A DNA stretch of 64,000 bases from Fen-999 sp964530115 (GTDB lineage Bacteria > Pseudomonadota > Gammaproteobacteria > Burkholderiales > Rhodocyclaceae), in NCBI GenBank assembly GCA_964530115.1, contig CAZGYD010000143.1, forward strand, positions 1 through 64,000, given 5' to 3'. The stretch's first letter is position 1; each line of letters starts with the position of its first letter. The position numbers were made by a program, and so were the translations under genes. Below are positions 17,896 to 26,951 of the stretch, in pieces. The notes under the pieces were generated by a model. That model searched no databases. It was not told the DNA's origin and saw only the letters and a list, made by a program, of their open reading frames with translations.

Positions 17896-18584
17896 GCGAT
17901 CGAGAATGCCAGCGCCAACCGGCGAAGGCCGAGGACGATCAGCACGCCCGCCGCCGCGAGATTGAGCCAGCGCGCGAGCCACGGCCGGCCGACGCGCAGC
18001 TCGCGGCCCAGACGTCCCGCGAGCGGCACGAGGACGAGCAGCGGCGTCATCGCCGCGCCGAGGCCGAAGGCGAGCCCGTACGCCGCGCCCTGCGCGAGGC
18101 CGCCGGCCTGCGCCGCGAGCGCGAGCAGCGAGGCGAGCGGCACGCAGGGCGTGAGCGACAGCGCGGCGCCGAGGAAGAGCGGCGGCAGGCCATCGCGCCG
18201 GCGATGGAAGCGGAGCGGTTGAGCCGCGCCAAGACTCAGCCGTGGTAACACGCCAGCGCATCGCCGGGGCGACCGCAAGAGCCACAGCCCGGCCGCGATA
18301 CTGGCGCCGCCGATGGCGACGTTGCCCCAGGCGCCGCCCAAGGCTTGCGTCAGCCCGGCACCGACGCCGGCCGCGAGCGTCGCGAGCAGCGTGTAGGTGG
18401 CGATGCGACCGGCGAGGAAGATGCCCGTGTGCACGAAGGCTTCGCTCCGCCCGCTCGCGCGGCCGAGCGCCCAGGTGCCCATGAACGGCAGGCAGGTCAC
18501 CGTGCAGGCCGTGAGCCCCATCGAGACGCCGAGGAGCCAGATGGTCGCCAGCGTCACCTGGCCGGCAGCGAGCGCGTCAGGCAT
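17892..18584 (-). CDS. TauE/SafE-like membrane protein with paired cysteines
   Basis: A 230-residue protein with about six transmembrane helices in two similar halves. The first half has TACTVTCLPF (near residue 26-35) and the second LSLTPCVPLASL (about 146), like the cysteine-bearing helices of SafE/DsbD-type proteins found near cytochrome oxidase copper genes. It could move copper or reducing equivalents across the membrane. A loop (VLPRLSLG) is encoded by a 24-bp repeat. Its start overlaps the stop of the polyferredoxin gene. Confidence 0.7.
   Translation of the reverse strand: MPDALAAGQVTLATIWLLGVSMGLTACTVTCLPFMGTWALGRASGRSEAFVHTGIFLAGRIATYTLLATLAAGVGAGLTQALGGAWGNVAIGGASIAAGLWLLRSPRRCAGVLPRLSLGAAQPLRFHRRRDGLPPLFLGAALSLTPCVPLASLLALAAQAGGLAQGAAYGLAFGLGAAMTPLLVLVPLAGRLGRELRVGRPWLARWLNLAAAGVLIVLGLRRLALAFSIA
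18231..18254 (+). repeat. 24-bp interspersed repeat, copy 3
   Basis: Inside the TauE/SafE-like gene, antisense to it, reading VLPRLSL in frame between two helices. Confidence 0.85.
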
Positions 18585-19638
18585 CGGCGGAGCGGACGTT
18601 CCCGCGCTTGACGAACCTGACCGGCTTCACCATGCCATCGGGCAGTTCGCCCTTGACGCGCCGCTTGTAGTAGTCGCGGCTCGACGAGAAGACGGCCCAC
18701 GGCCCCCACTTGAGGCTGATGACGCCGTCCTGCGGACAATACTCGGCGCAGCGCCCGCAGAGCGTGCAGTCCTCGTTGTAGGCCTTGCGCCCGGCCTGCT
18801 GCGAGATCTCGGGGATGTCCATCGGGCAGGCGTCGGTGCAGATGTGGCACTTGCCGCACTGCTCGGCGCTCGGCTTGGCGAGCCGCATCGGCGAGAGCCG
18901 CTGGAACAGGGCGTTGAACGACAGCAGCGGACAGATGCGGCAGAACGGCTGGCGGATGGCGAGCGCGCCGACGACGGTGAAGCCGACGAGCACGTTCGCG
19001 ATCGCGCCGAGCGCGAAGCTCCAGCCGTCGCCGGTGCGCAGCGCGAGCTGCTCCGTGTCGCCCGTCAGTAGCGTCGTCGCGACCCGCGACGGACAGACGT
19101 CGCAGTAGGGATTGCCGAGCGAATGCGGCGTGACACCGAGGCCTGTCAAGAGCGGCAGCAGGAAGACCAGCGCGAGCAGCATCAGCCACTTGACCGGCCG
19201 CACGCGCCTTGTCTCGACGAGGTCGCCCTTCTGGAAGCGGCGCAGATCGATGCCGAAGCGGCGGCCGACCCGGCCGATCCACTCCTGGATCGTGCCGAGC
19301 GGGCAGACCCAGCCGCAGAAGGCCTTGCCGATGACGAAGAAGAAGGCGAAGAAGCTCAGGAGCGTCATCAAGAGCGGCAGGACCATCTGGAAGGTGAGCT
19401 GCTGCGCGCGGACGATCGCCTCGCCGACGCGGTGATGCAGCTGGTGCTGCGTCGGCACGAGCACGCAGTAGGCGGCGTTCTGCTTGTCGTAGGCGCACGA
19501 GAGGGCCGGCAGCGCGCCGCTGATCTTCTCGGCCGAATAGTGGCCGACGATGCTGCTGCCATAGACGGTCAAAAGGAGCATCAAGAGCTGGACGACGAAG
19601 CGCAGCCGGCCCAGGGTGGGGAAAAGCGCCTTAAGCAT
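18577..19638 (-). CDS. NosH/NapH-like membrane polyferredoxin
   Basis: A 353-residue membrane iron-sulfur protein. It has about four or five transmembrane helices with the redox motifs FCGWVCPLG (cytoplasmic face) and a second FCRICPLL, then two 4Fe-4S motifs CGKCHICTDACP and CTLCGRCAEYCP near residues 265-320. This is the NosR/NapH/CcoG type of electron conduit across the membrane. I start at M (19638), since the eleven codons upstream come from a repeat and the ATG overlaps the TAA of the upstream gene. In this operon it may deliver electrons for copper reduction; that is inference. Confidence 0.82.
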   Translation of the reverse strand: MLKALFPTLGRLRFVVQLLMLLLTVYGSSIVGHYSAEKISGALPALSCAYDKQNAAYCVLVPTQHQLHHRVGEAIVRAQQLTFQMVLPLLMTLLSFFAFFFVIGKAFCGWVCPLGTIQEWIGRVGRRFGIDLRRFQKGDLVETRRVRPVKWLMLLALVFLLPLLTGLGVTPHSLGNPYCDVCPSRVATTLLTGDTEQLALRTGDGWSFALGAIANVLVGFTVVGALAIRQPFCRICPLLSFNALFQRLSPMRLAKPSAEQCGKCHICTDACPMDIPEISQQAGRKAYNEDCTLCGRCAEYCPQDGVISLKWGPWAVFSSSRDYYKRRVKGELPDGMVKPVRFVKRGNVRSADA

Positions 19639-20515
19639 GGTTCGTCTCCGCAGACTCAGCCGTGGTGGCACGCCGGCGCAACAGGGGCAGCGCCGCGATC
19701 ATGCCGACCAGCCCGAACGCCGCGCCCCAGCCGAGGCTGCGGTCGCGGTCCGGGTCCGGCGAGTAGCCGTAGTTGAAGGCCGTGAGGTAGCGCCGGCCGG
19801 AATCTTCCTTCTCGGTGGCAAGCACGAATTTCGCGCGGCGCGGGCCGCCGTGGCCGCCCGGCTCGCCTTCGCGCGGCGGGCGAAAGTCGCGGGGAAAGAC
19901 GACCATCGCGTAGCCTTCGGCGTTCGTGAGCACGCTCGACCGGCTGCCGAACTCGGTTTCCATGACCAGCGGCTGGTTCGCGAGCGGCCTGCCCTGCCAG
20001 CGGACGAGGAAGCGCCACTTTTCGCTTTCCCGGTAGTTGCCGTGTTCCCTCGGCAGCGGATCGGGGATGATCTCGAGCTCGTGGCGCGATTGCGCGAGCA
20101 GCGCCGTGGGCGCCTCGCCGGGATTGCTGAAGTACCAGGCGGTGGAGGCCACGCGCACCTCGGCATCGGACTCCTGACGCGCGATCACCCAGTGGTAGTT
20201 GCCGACCCGCGGCGCGGCCGACTGGAACTTTGCGCCCTCGGGGCCGACGGGATAGGCGACACGCTTTCGCTCTTCTGGCCCGTCGGCCGCGAAGACGACG
20301 ATCTCGCCGGCCTCGATGCCGACGGGCCGCACGGCGGCACTGGCGCGGTCGCCGCGCTGGCCCATGACCGGCACGAGCAGCGGCTGCTTCGTCCATTCGC
20401 GCGCGGCCGGCCGTGCGGGCGGCGGCGCGGCCTGCGCCATGGCCGCATGATCGTGCTGCGCGTGGGCGGGCGCTCCGCACAGGACGAGGAGCGCGATGAA
20501 ACTCAGCCGTCGCAT
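19631..20515 (-). CDS. DUF4198-like periplasmic protein with C-terminal anchor
   Basis: A 294-residue secreted protein with signal peptide MRRLSFIALLVLCGAPAHA and a His/Met segment HDHAAMA right after the cleavage site. The middle resembles DUF4198 (NikK-like) beta-sandwich proteins found with metal TonB receptors. A single helix near 263-280 (GAAFGLVGMIAALPLL) anchors the C-terminus. Both ends are shaped by 24-bp repeats: one spans the start codon (20498-20521) and one encodes RRATTAES before the stop. A role in periplasmic metal transfer is inferred from context. Confidence 0.65.
   Translation of the reverse strand: MRRLSFIALLVLCGAPAHAQHDHAAMAQAAPPPARPAAREWTKQPLLVPVMGQRGDRASAAVRPVGIEAGEIVVFAADGPEERKRVAYPVGPEGAKFQSAAPRVGNYHWVIARQESDAEVRVASTAWYFSNPGEAPTALLAQSRHELEIIPDPLPREHGNYRESEKWRFLVRWQGRPLANQPLVMETEFGSRSSVLTNAEGYAMVVFPRDFRPPREGEPGGHGGPRRAKFVLATEKEDSGRRYLTAFNYGYSPDPDRDRSLGWGAAFGLVGMIAALPLLRRRATTAESAETNHA
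19652..19674 (+). repeat. 24-bp interspersed repeat, copy 4
   Basis: Reads RATTAES in frame at the C-terminus of the DUF4198-like protein and lies just before the polyferredoxin start. Confidence 0.85.
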
Positions 20516-20521
20516 GACGCC
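20498..20521 (+). repeat. 24-bp interspersed repeat, copy 5
   Basis: Spans the ATG of the DUF4198-like gene. The start codon and MRRLSF come from the repeat (GCATGACGCC instead of the usual TAACACGCC end). Confidence 0.75.
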
Positions 20522-20526
20522 GTCTC

Positions 20527-22611
20527 CTAGCGGAAATCGTAGCGGTAGGTCAGCATGACGCTGCGCGGCGCCGCGGCCGTGTAGGTGACCTTGCCGGCGG
20601 TGTCCTTCTTCACCTCGAAGGCGTAGCGATCATCGAACAGGTTGTCGGCGTTGAGCGTCAGCGAGTGCGGACCCCACTCGTAACCGACCGAGAGATTCGT
20701 CACCCATTCCCAGCCCGGATACTTCTCGGTGTTGGCGTTGTCTAGCCAGTATTCGCCCCAGCTGTTCGACGACAGCCGCACGCGCCAGCCGCCGCCCCGC
20801 CAGCCGACGAAGACGCCGTACTGGTGCTTCGGGATGAAGGGCAGCGCCTTGCCGGCACGGTCGACGTTGACCGTCGTGGTGCCGACGCGCACCGGCTCGG
20901 TGAAGTCTGTGTAGGTGTAGTCGGCGTAGCCGTAATGGCCGCCGAGTTCCCAGCCGCCGCCGAGCCCGAAGGCGCCGGCCAGCTCGAAGCCGAGCTTGCG
21001 GGTCTTGCCGGCGTTGAGATAGGTCGTCACGCCGCCGTTGCTCTGCTGGACGATCTCGTCGCGCACGTCGGTGCGATAGACGCTGGTGTCGAGCGTCCAG
21101 CCGGCACCGCGGCCCTTGAGACCGATCTCGTGGTTGCGCGCGACCGGTGCATCGAGCGATGGATTGGTCGAGATCTCCGAGCCCGAGGGAATCTGCCCGG
21201 CCTGCGCGACCATGGCGAAGACGTGGAACGCATCGCCGAGCCTGTAGCTCGCGGCGAGCTTCGGCGCCGGCAGGTTGAAGGTCTTTTCGAGCGAGGTGTC
21301 GCCGGCGCCGGCGACGTAGCGGCCGCTGGCGTAGTCGTAGCGCCAGATCTGGTGGTTGTTGTCCTTGAAACGGACGACGTCGTAGCGGCCGCCGACGTCG
21401 ATGATCCAGCGGTCCGACGGCCGCCACGACTCCTGCAGATAGAGGCCGGTGAGGAGCGTCGACGAATCGTCGATCTCGGCGAGCGTGCCCTTCTCGTCCG
21501 AGCGCGTGGCGACGATGCGGCCGGCCACGAGCGTCACGTCGCGGTACTGGTACTTGCGCGAATCGGGCTGGCGCTCCTGCCGCACGGTGATGCCGCCGAC
21601 CAGCGAGCCGCCGGCATGCCGGTACTGGCCTTCGAGATCGGTCCCCAGGTTCCAGACCCAGCTGTTGCTCTCGTTGATCATGCCGGTGACCGGGTGATAG
21701 TGGTACCAGGTGTTGTAGTAGAGGCGCGGCTTGAAGGTGAAGTCGCCGCGCTGCATCTCGAGCTTGGAATTGAGGAACCAGACCTTCGAATAGCGGCCCG
21801 AATGCTTCCAGGCTTCGGAGGTGCCCGTCTGCTTGCCGGTCGCGAGGAACTGGTCGTAGAGCGTTCTGTCCATCACGCCCGGCAGCTGCACGTTGGCCTC
21901 GGCGTAGGACAGCTCGCTCTCGATGACATCGCCCGTTCCGAGGATCAGGCCGTGCTTGAGCGACGTTTGCGTCGTGTCGAACTTGTTCCACCAGCGCCAG
22001 TCGTTGTCCATCCTGCGGTGGGTCGCGGTGATCGCGAGGGCCTGGTTGCCGGTGACGTTGCCGCCGTAGCGGAGGTGGTAGTTCTGCGTGTCCTCGTTGC
22101 CGTAGCCGATCCTGAGGTTGTTGGCGGTCTTGTCGAAAACGGACTTCGAGAAGATCTGGATCGCGCCGCCGGAACTGCCGGTGGCGAATAGGTTGCCCGG
22201 ACCCTTGGCGACCTCGATGCGCTCGATGTCGAGCGTGTCGACGAAGTCGAGCCGCGTGAAGCTGTCCGGGTCGGTGAGCGGCACGCCGTCGCGCAGCACC
22301 ATGATCTCGCGGATGCCGTAGGCCGCCTTGAGTCCCGCGCCGCGGATGATCAGCCGCGCGTCGAAGCCGCCGTTCTTGCTGTCGATGAGCACGCCGGGGA
22401 TTTCCTGCAGCGCCTCCTTGACGTTGAACATCTTCCGCTGGTCCATCGTCTCCTTGCCGACGACGGAGATCGCCTGCGGCACTTCGGCGGTCGCGCGCGC
22501 CTCGCGCGTCGCCGTGACGCTGACATCCGACAGCACCTTCTCCTCGGCGCCTGCAGACAGTGTTGCGGCCGCGCCGATGAGGCCGGCCAGCGCTTTCCGC
22601 TTTCTCGACAC
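20527..22611 (-). CDS. TonB-dependent outer-membrane receptor
   Basis: A 694-residue receptor. I start at GTG 22611: MSRKRKALAGLIGAAATLSAGA is a signal peptide and GGGGAGG precedes it. Next come a TonB box-like VSVTATR, the plug (VPQAISVVGKETMDQR) and a beta barrel ending SVMLTYRYDFR. The substrate is not evident; the CxxxM motif of OprC is absent. It heads an operon with the DUF4198-like, polyferredoxin and TauE/SafE-like genes and has the 15-bp operator twice upstream, so a metal or metallophore in the same regulon is a reasonable guess. Confidence 0.85.
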   Translation of the reverse strand: MSRKRKALAGLIGAAATLSAGAEEKVLSDVSVTATREARATAEVPQAISVVGKETMDQRKMFNVKEALQEIPGVLIDSKNGGFDARLIIRGAGLKAAYGIREIMVLRDGVPLTDPDSFTRLDFVDTLDIERIEVAKGPGNLFATGSSGGAIQIFSKSVFDKTANNLRIGYGNEDTQNYHLRYGGNVTGNQALAITATHRRMDNDWRWWNKFDTTQTSLKHGLILGTGDVIESELSYAEANVQLPGVMDRTLYDQFLATGKQTGTSEAWKHSGRYSKVWFLNSKLEMQRGDFTFKPRLYYNTWYHYHPVTGMINESNSWVWNLGTDLEGQYRHAGGSLVGGITVRQERQPDSRKYQYRDVTLVAGRIVATRSDEKGTLAEIDDSSTLLTGLYLQESWRPSDRWIIDVGGRYDVVRFKDNNHQIWRYDYASGRYVAGAGDTSLEKTFNLPAPKLAASYRLGDAFHVFAMVAQAGQIPSGSEISTNPSLDAPVARNHEIGLKGRGAGWTLDTSVYRTDVRDEIVQQSNGGVTTYLNAGKTRKLGFELAGAFGLGGGWELGGHYGYADYTYTDFTEPVRVGTTTVNVDRAGKALPFIPKHQYGVFVGWRGGGWRVRLSSNSWGEYWLDNANTEKYPGWEWVTNLSVGYEWGPHSLTLNADNLFDDRYAFEVKKDTAGKVTYTAAAPRSVMLTYRYDFR

Positions 22612-22643
22612 GATGTCTTTCCTCCCCTGAAACGAGCGGTGCG

Positions 22644-22649
22644 AGTCTA
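22644..22649 (-). promoter_or_regulatory. -10 box of the second receptor operon
   Basis: TAGACT on the minus strand, 33.5 bp (centre to centre) from the proximal operator at 22673-22687 and about 26 bases of leader before the GTG. Confidence 0.55.
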
Positions 22650-22672
22650 GGGCGGGGGACGATGCCGGGCCT

Positions 22673-22704
22673 GCGACCCGCGGTCGCATGCGACAACGTG
22701 TCGC
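22673..22704 (-). promoter_or_regulatory. Tandem GCGACA-N3-TGTCGC operators
   Basis: Two palindromes 17 bp apart centre to centre: GCGACC-CGC-GGTCGC (22673-22687) and GCGACA-ACG-TGTCGC (22690-22704). The proximal one is at about -42 relative to the predicted start. Confidence 0.7.
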
Positions 22705-22755
22705 GCCGCGCCCGGGGGCCTGCGCGGCGTGGAATGGAAACGATCCGTCGATACC

Positions 22756-22842
22756 GGCGTATTACGACGGCTGAGTTTCAGGCCGACGGGCGCAGGCCCC
22801 ATGGCGGCCCCGGGCAAGGCAAGGGACGGGGCTATTGCCCCA
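22756..22842 (-). repeat. 24-bp interspersed repeat (copy 6) joined to palindromic repeat, copy B
   Basis: The 24-bp sequence (22756-22779) is followed by a GCAGGCCCC/GGCCCC segment and then AAGGGACGGGGCTATTGCCCCAC. This order links the short repeat with the longer palindromic family seen at 37785 and 52991. Confidence 0.65.
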
Positions 22843-22847
22843 CGGTT

Positions 22848-24872
22848 TCACTCGAACCGCAGCGGATCGGCGAGAAGCGGCGAATAGTCCGGGTTGTAGG
22901 TGCCGCCGGCGGTGTAGGGCTTGTCCTCGTCGATGAGGGTCTTCGCGTTGCCGAGACGGTAATCCATCGAGGTCGGGTCATCGAGATGCACCGGCCGCTC
23001 GGTGATCACCTCGCCGGTCTGCCAGGCGCTGCCGTCGAGGCGCGTGAAGGCCTGCCGCGGTGTGCGGAAGTAGCGGAAGGTGACCGGCGTTTCGGGGAAC
23101 ACGTCCTTGCCGAGCGTATAGCTTTGCGTGGCCACGACCTGGCGGTAGCGGCGCGCGGCCGCAAGCGCATCCTTCGCCGGCGGGAACAGCAGCGCCGCCT
23201 CCAAGCTGCCGTCGGCGCGCAGATGCGCGCGCCGCGCGGTGAATTCGCGCATCAGTCTCTGCCGCAGTGCCTGGCCGGCCTGAAACGCTTCGGCGCTCGA
23301 GGTGTCGAGTACGGCCGGCCAGGCGGCGCTGTAGCCGTCCGCCGGAACGATGCGCGTCGCGAAGTGGCGGTTCATCGCCTCGGGCATGTCGCCGTAGAGG
23401 CTCGCGCCGACGACCGTCTCGAGGAAGTGGCGTAATTCGCCGCGGTTCATGCGCCGGTTGATGGGGTCGCCCATCGTGGCGCGTCCCGGTGTCGCCTCGG
23501 CCGTCGCCGCGCGGTCGGCGCGGTAGCCGAGATAGTCCATCTCCTTCCAGCCGGCGGCACCCGCGAACTTTCGCGGCAGCGACCAGGTGCTGTCGACGGT
23601 GTTGCCGGTGCCGGACGTGAACGTGGGGAATTCGCTCCGGCGCACGGCGCTGTGGCAGCCGAGGCATTGCATCAGCTCCTCGCGCTTCTGCGGCCGCAGC
23701 ACGCCTTGGGCGTCCTCGATCCAGCCGGCGAGATACCAGCCGGCACCGTTGTCGATCCAGCCCTGGGCGTCATTGCCGTAGATCGAACGGCCCTCCTCCT
23801 TGTCGCCCGGGCGGAACTGGGCGTGCCGGAAGTCCCACCATTTGTACAGGTAGCGGATTTCCTTGACCCGGCGGGCGCGGGTGCCGGGGAAGGGGCTTGG
23901 CGCAGCATCGGTGCCGTCGGCGCCGACATCGACGTAGTGCAGCGGATGGGCGAATTCGGTGCCGACCGGATAGACACCTTTCTCCAGCGGCACGTCCTTC
24001 GCGCCGCCGAGATAGGTCTTGCCGTCTTCCGCCGCGAGCCGGTTCTGGATGGCCTTTTCGAGCAGCTCGAGATTGGCGGCGTAGGTCGCGAGGTCGTAGC
24101 GGCCATCCTCGGTCTTCATGAAGGCCGAGGGCAGCCGAACGTAGATGCCGGAGACCGAGCCCGTCATGGGCGTGAAGATGCCGTAGGGCATGAAGTTGAT
24201 CGCGCGCCAGCCGGTGATCCAGCGATCGCCGTCCTTGAAGAACCCGTTGGCCTCGCGCGCCGAGCGCACGAAGCCGTCGGCCCCGGCCGGCAGGTCGGCC
24301 GGATCGAGGCCGGGAAAGAGCCGCCAGTCGCCCGTGCCGCCTTCCCAGCGGCGAGGATCACCCTTGCGCTTCGCAAAGGCGGGCGCCCAGTTGTCCTCGC
24401 GGATCCACGCGGCCATGTCCCAGGCCGCCGGGTCCTGGCCGAGCGCCCTGACGCGGGCGAGGAGCTTTTCTGGAAAGAGCGTGTTCTCCCAGCGGTTGAG
24501 GGTCGCGAGCGGCGCCGTGGTGTCGAGCGGCGCGAAGCTGTAGTCGGTCTGGAGGTTGCCGATGTTGTCGGCGAGTCCGGCCTGCGGGTTGTTGCCCATG
24601 CCCTCGAGATAAAGGCCGTTGTTGTGGCAGTACTGGCAGGCGTTCTGCGTGCCGGCCGAAGTCTCGATGTAGCACTGGGCGGGGACGTGGGCGTAGGGGT
24701 TGGAAAACGCGAGCGGGCTGACGCGGTCGCCGGCGAGCGAGGCGGGCGCAGCCGTCTCGCCCGCCTCGGCCACCGCGCCGCCCCCGCCGCTGCCGCAGCC
24801 GAACAGCGCGGCCGCGAGCCCGCCGGCGGCAGCGAGGACCGTCATGGCGACGCCCGGAAATCGGAAACGCAT
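22848..24872 (-). CDS. Di-haem c-type lipoprotein
   Basis: A 674-residue exported protein. The start at 24872 gives signal MRFRFPGVAMTVLAAAGG and lipobox LFGC (C26), followed by a Gly/Ala linker. It has two CxxCH haem-binding motifs, CQYCH in the N-terminal quarter and CLGCH near the middle (about residue 400), so it should be a membrane-anchored di-haem cytochrome. I do not recognise a named family. It follows the PhoX-like gene after a terminator on the same strand. A longer reading begins 23 codons upstream but lacks a signal. Confidence 0.75.
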   Translation of the reverse strand: MRFRFPGVAMTVLAAAGGLAAALFGCGSGGGGAVAEAGETAAPASLAGDRVSPLAFSNPYAHVPAQCYIETSAGTQNACQYCHNNGLYLEGMGNNPQAGLADNIGNLQTDYSFAPLDTTAPLATLNRWENTLFPEKLLARVRALGQDPAAWDMAAWIREDNWAPAFAKRKGDPRRWEGGTGDWRLFPGLDPADLPAGADGFVRSAREANGFFKDGDRWITGWRAINFMPYGIFTPMTGSVSGIYVRLPSAFMKTEDGRYDLATYAANLELLEKAIQNRLAAEDGKTYLGGAKDVPLEKGVYPVGTEFAHPLHYVDVGADGTDAAPSPFPGTRARRVKEIRYLYKWWDFRHAQFRPGDKEEGRSIYGNDAQGWIDNGAGWYLAGWIEDAQGVLRPQKREELMQCLGCHSAVRRSEFPTFTSGTGNTVDSTWSLPRKFAGAAGWKEMDYLGYRADRAATAEATPGRATMGDPINRRMNRGELRHFLETVVGASLYGDMPEAMNRHFATRIVPADGYSAAWPAVLDTSSAEAFQAGQALRQRLMREFTARRAHLRADGSLEAALLFPPAKDALAAARRYRQVVATQSYTLGKDVFPETPVTFRYFRTPRQAFTRLDGSAWQTGEVITERPVHLDDPTSMDYRLGNAKTLIDEDKPYTAGGTYNPDYSPLLADPLRFE

Positions 24873-24894
24873 CGAACTTCCCTCGCGTGAACGG

Positions 24895-24930
24895 GAAAAA
24901 CCGCAGACCGGGGATGCCCGGCCTGCGGCG
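24895..24930 (-). terminator. Rho-independent terminator after the PhoX-like gene
   Basis: The minus strand reads GCCGCAGGCCGGG-CATC-CCCGGTCTGCGG followed by TTTTT. It separates the PhoX-like gene from the haem lipoprotein gene, so the latter may depend on read-through. Confidence 0.85.
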
Positions 24931-24943
24931 TTCTTCGGCAAGC

Positions 24944-26815
24944 TTACTTGATGCCCGGCAGGCCGCCGATATAGCCGACTGGCGCGTGGAAGCGGTCGAT
25001 CTTCGACAGCAGCTGCGCCTTGAGGTCCGCCGGCACGCTGCCGGGCAGATCGCCCCAGTGCTGGGAGTTGCTCATGATGTAGGCGTGGCCGTTGAGGTTG
25101 TCGATCACCTGCAGCCCCGTATGCTCGGCACCGGCGACGGCGCTGAGAACGCGCGTCAGCTTCTTCGTATCGACGTTGTAGGCCCAGAGGAAGTTGTTGA
25201 CGTGCATGCCCGAGTCCTCACCGATGAAGAGCGTGCGCATCTTCTCCGAGAAGAACAGGTTGTCCGGGTTGGCGATCTTCTTCGGGTTGGCCGTGTTGCC
25301 CTGGGCGTCCTTGGCGATGTCCTCGCCGAGCAGCGCGGACTCGACGTACATCTTGGTCGCCACATAATCCGAAGCGATCGCCTCGCCGCCGTTGGCCGTC
25401 TTCTGGCCGCCCGAAAGCTCGGCCGTGTAGGTCGCCCCGGCGGACAGTTTCGCCAGCTTGATGTGGTCGGCCGGCTCGTTGGTCATGCTGGTCATGCTGT
25501 CGCGGATCGAGGACATGGCGATGTAGATCTTCTTGTCCTTGGCGTTGAAGGCGATGCCTTCCATCTTGGTGAATTCCGTCGTCGCGCCGACGATCGCGGC
25601 GTAGCGGCGGGTTTCGAGGAAGGCGGCGGCCTTCTCCATGCCCGGCTTCACCGCCAGGCACTCGTCGGCCGTCGACCCGGCGCGCACGCGCACGTGCGTC
25701 GCCGGGCAGGCACCGGCCGAGGGCGCCACGGCATCGAAGATGTCGGTGAAGGTGACGCCGCTGTCGATGATGGCCTTGATCTCGGCGTCGGTGGCGTGCC
25801 CCAGCTTGTACCAGGTCAGGTCGGCGGCGCCGCCGCCCGTCGCCGAAGTCTGGTTCCACTTCGCCGCGTAGAGCGTGCCGGCCGAAAGATCGCGCGCCTT
25901 GTCGGCGACGAACATCGTCATCAGGCCATGGGTGCCGTCATCGCCGAAGTAGGCGGTCTTCTCGTCGGCCAGGACCTTGGCCTGCTCCCAGGTACCGCGA
26001 CCCATCGCGTAATGCTTGACGACGGTGGTCGTGCCGTCCTTGCCGACCGTGACTTCGGGGATGAAGCCATAGTGGTAGGGGTTGGCGGTCCTGGTGTTCT
26101 TCCAGTAGAGCTCGGTCATCGCCTTGATGCCGGCGGTCGTGGTGCTATAGCCGCTGGTCAGCGGGTTGTATTGCAGGTCGTAGTCTTCTTCCGAGCCGAG
26201 GTGGGTGTTCCACGGCGTCTGCGAGCCGAAGCAGTTGATCCAAGTGCCATTGACGGAGGAGAAGTCGATCGGCCGCTGCGACTTGACCGAGAGCGCCCCG
26301 CCGTTACCCTGCGTCAGGCCGGTGAGCACCATGCCGGTCGGCGTGCGCGTATACCAGCCCGGCGTCGTCCAGGCTTCGGAACCGTCCGAGAGCAGCCAGT
26401 CATACTCGAAATGGGTGACGAGGAACAGATTGCCGTCGACCACGAGCAGGCTGTTGGCATCGGGGGTTTCCAAAACGACCGGCTTGCCGGCGGGATCCAT
26501 CAGCGGCGTCATCGTGTGATCGTAGGCCTGCCCCGCCGGATTCGCGTTGCCGCCGACCTTGTCCTTGACACCAAACAACGTGTAGTAAGTCAGCGGATAT
26601 TCCTTCTTGGCGCCGGTGTCGAAGGTCACCACTGCCTTGGCCATGATCTTGGTCGTCGCCATGTCGTCGGCCGTCGTCGGCGTGTCGGAAGTCTCGACGA
26701 ACTCGACCGACTTGATCTTCGCGTCCTCGATGTTGCCCGAGCCGCCGCAAGCAGCCGCGGCGGCACCGACGCAGAGCGCCGCGCCGACCGCGCGGGAAAT
26801 CGCTGTCTTCTTCAT
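24944..26815 (-). CDS. PhoX-like (DUF839) lipoprotein phosphatase
   Basis: A 623-residue lipoprotein (MKKTAISRAVGAALCVGAAA then AACGGSG, C23) with the PhoX/DUF839 pattern: VTHFEYDWLLSDG near the N-terminus, MEGIAFNAKDKKIYIAMS, NPDNLFFSEKMRTLFIGEDSG and the C-terminal AEHTGLQ. PhoX enzymes are calcium/iron phosphatases of the periplasm, usually Tat-exported. Here a Sec-type lipoprotein signal is seen instead of RR. A good SD (GGAG) precedes M at 26815; the 41 codons upstream are unlikely. The enzyme class is fair, the substrate unknown. Confidence 0.75.
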   Translation of the reverse strand: MKKTAISRAVGAALCVGAAAAACGGSGNIEDAKIKSVEFVETSDTPTTADDMATTKIMAKAVVTFDTGAKKEYPLTYYTLFGVKDKVGGNANPAGQAYDHTMTPLMDPAGKPVVLETPDANSLLVVDGNLFLVTHFEYDWLLSDGSEAWTTPGWYTRTPTGMVLTGLTQGNGGALSVKSQRPIDFSSVNGTWINCFGSQTPWNTHLGSEEDYDLQYNPLTSGYSTTTAGIKAMTELYWKNTRTANPYHYGFIPEVTVGKDGTTTVVKHYAMGRGTWEQAKVLADEKTAYFGDDGTHGLMTMFVADKARDLSAGTLYAAKWNQTSATGGGAADLTWYKLGHATDAEIKAIIDSGVTFTDIFDAVAPSAGACPATHVRVRAGSTADECLAVKPGMEKAAAFLETRRYAAIVGATTEFTKMEGIAFNAKDKKIYIAMSSIRDSMTSMTNEPADHIKLAKLSAGATYTAELSGGQKTANGGEAIASDYVATKMYVESALLGEDIAKDAQGNTANPKKIANPDNLFFSEKMRTLFIGEDSGMHVNNFLWAYNVDTKKLTRVLSAVAGAEHTGLQVIDNLNGHAYIMSNSQHWGDLPGSVPADLKAQLLSKIDRFHAPVGYIGGLPGIK

Positions 26816-26951
26816 GGGGGTCTCCGTAGGAATGAAAATCGCGCGCCCGTAGGCTCGGCCGCGATTCTTGCCGCGGAGTATTTCAGGGCGTTGACGGACG
26901 GGTGACGCGCGAACCGTGGCGCCGAAGACGCCCCGCATCCGCCAGGGCCCC

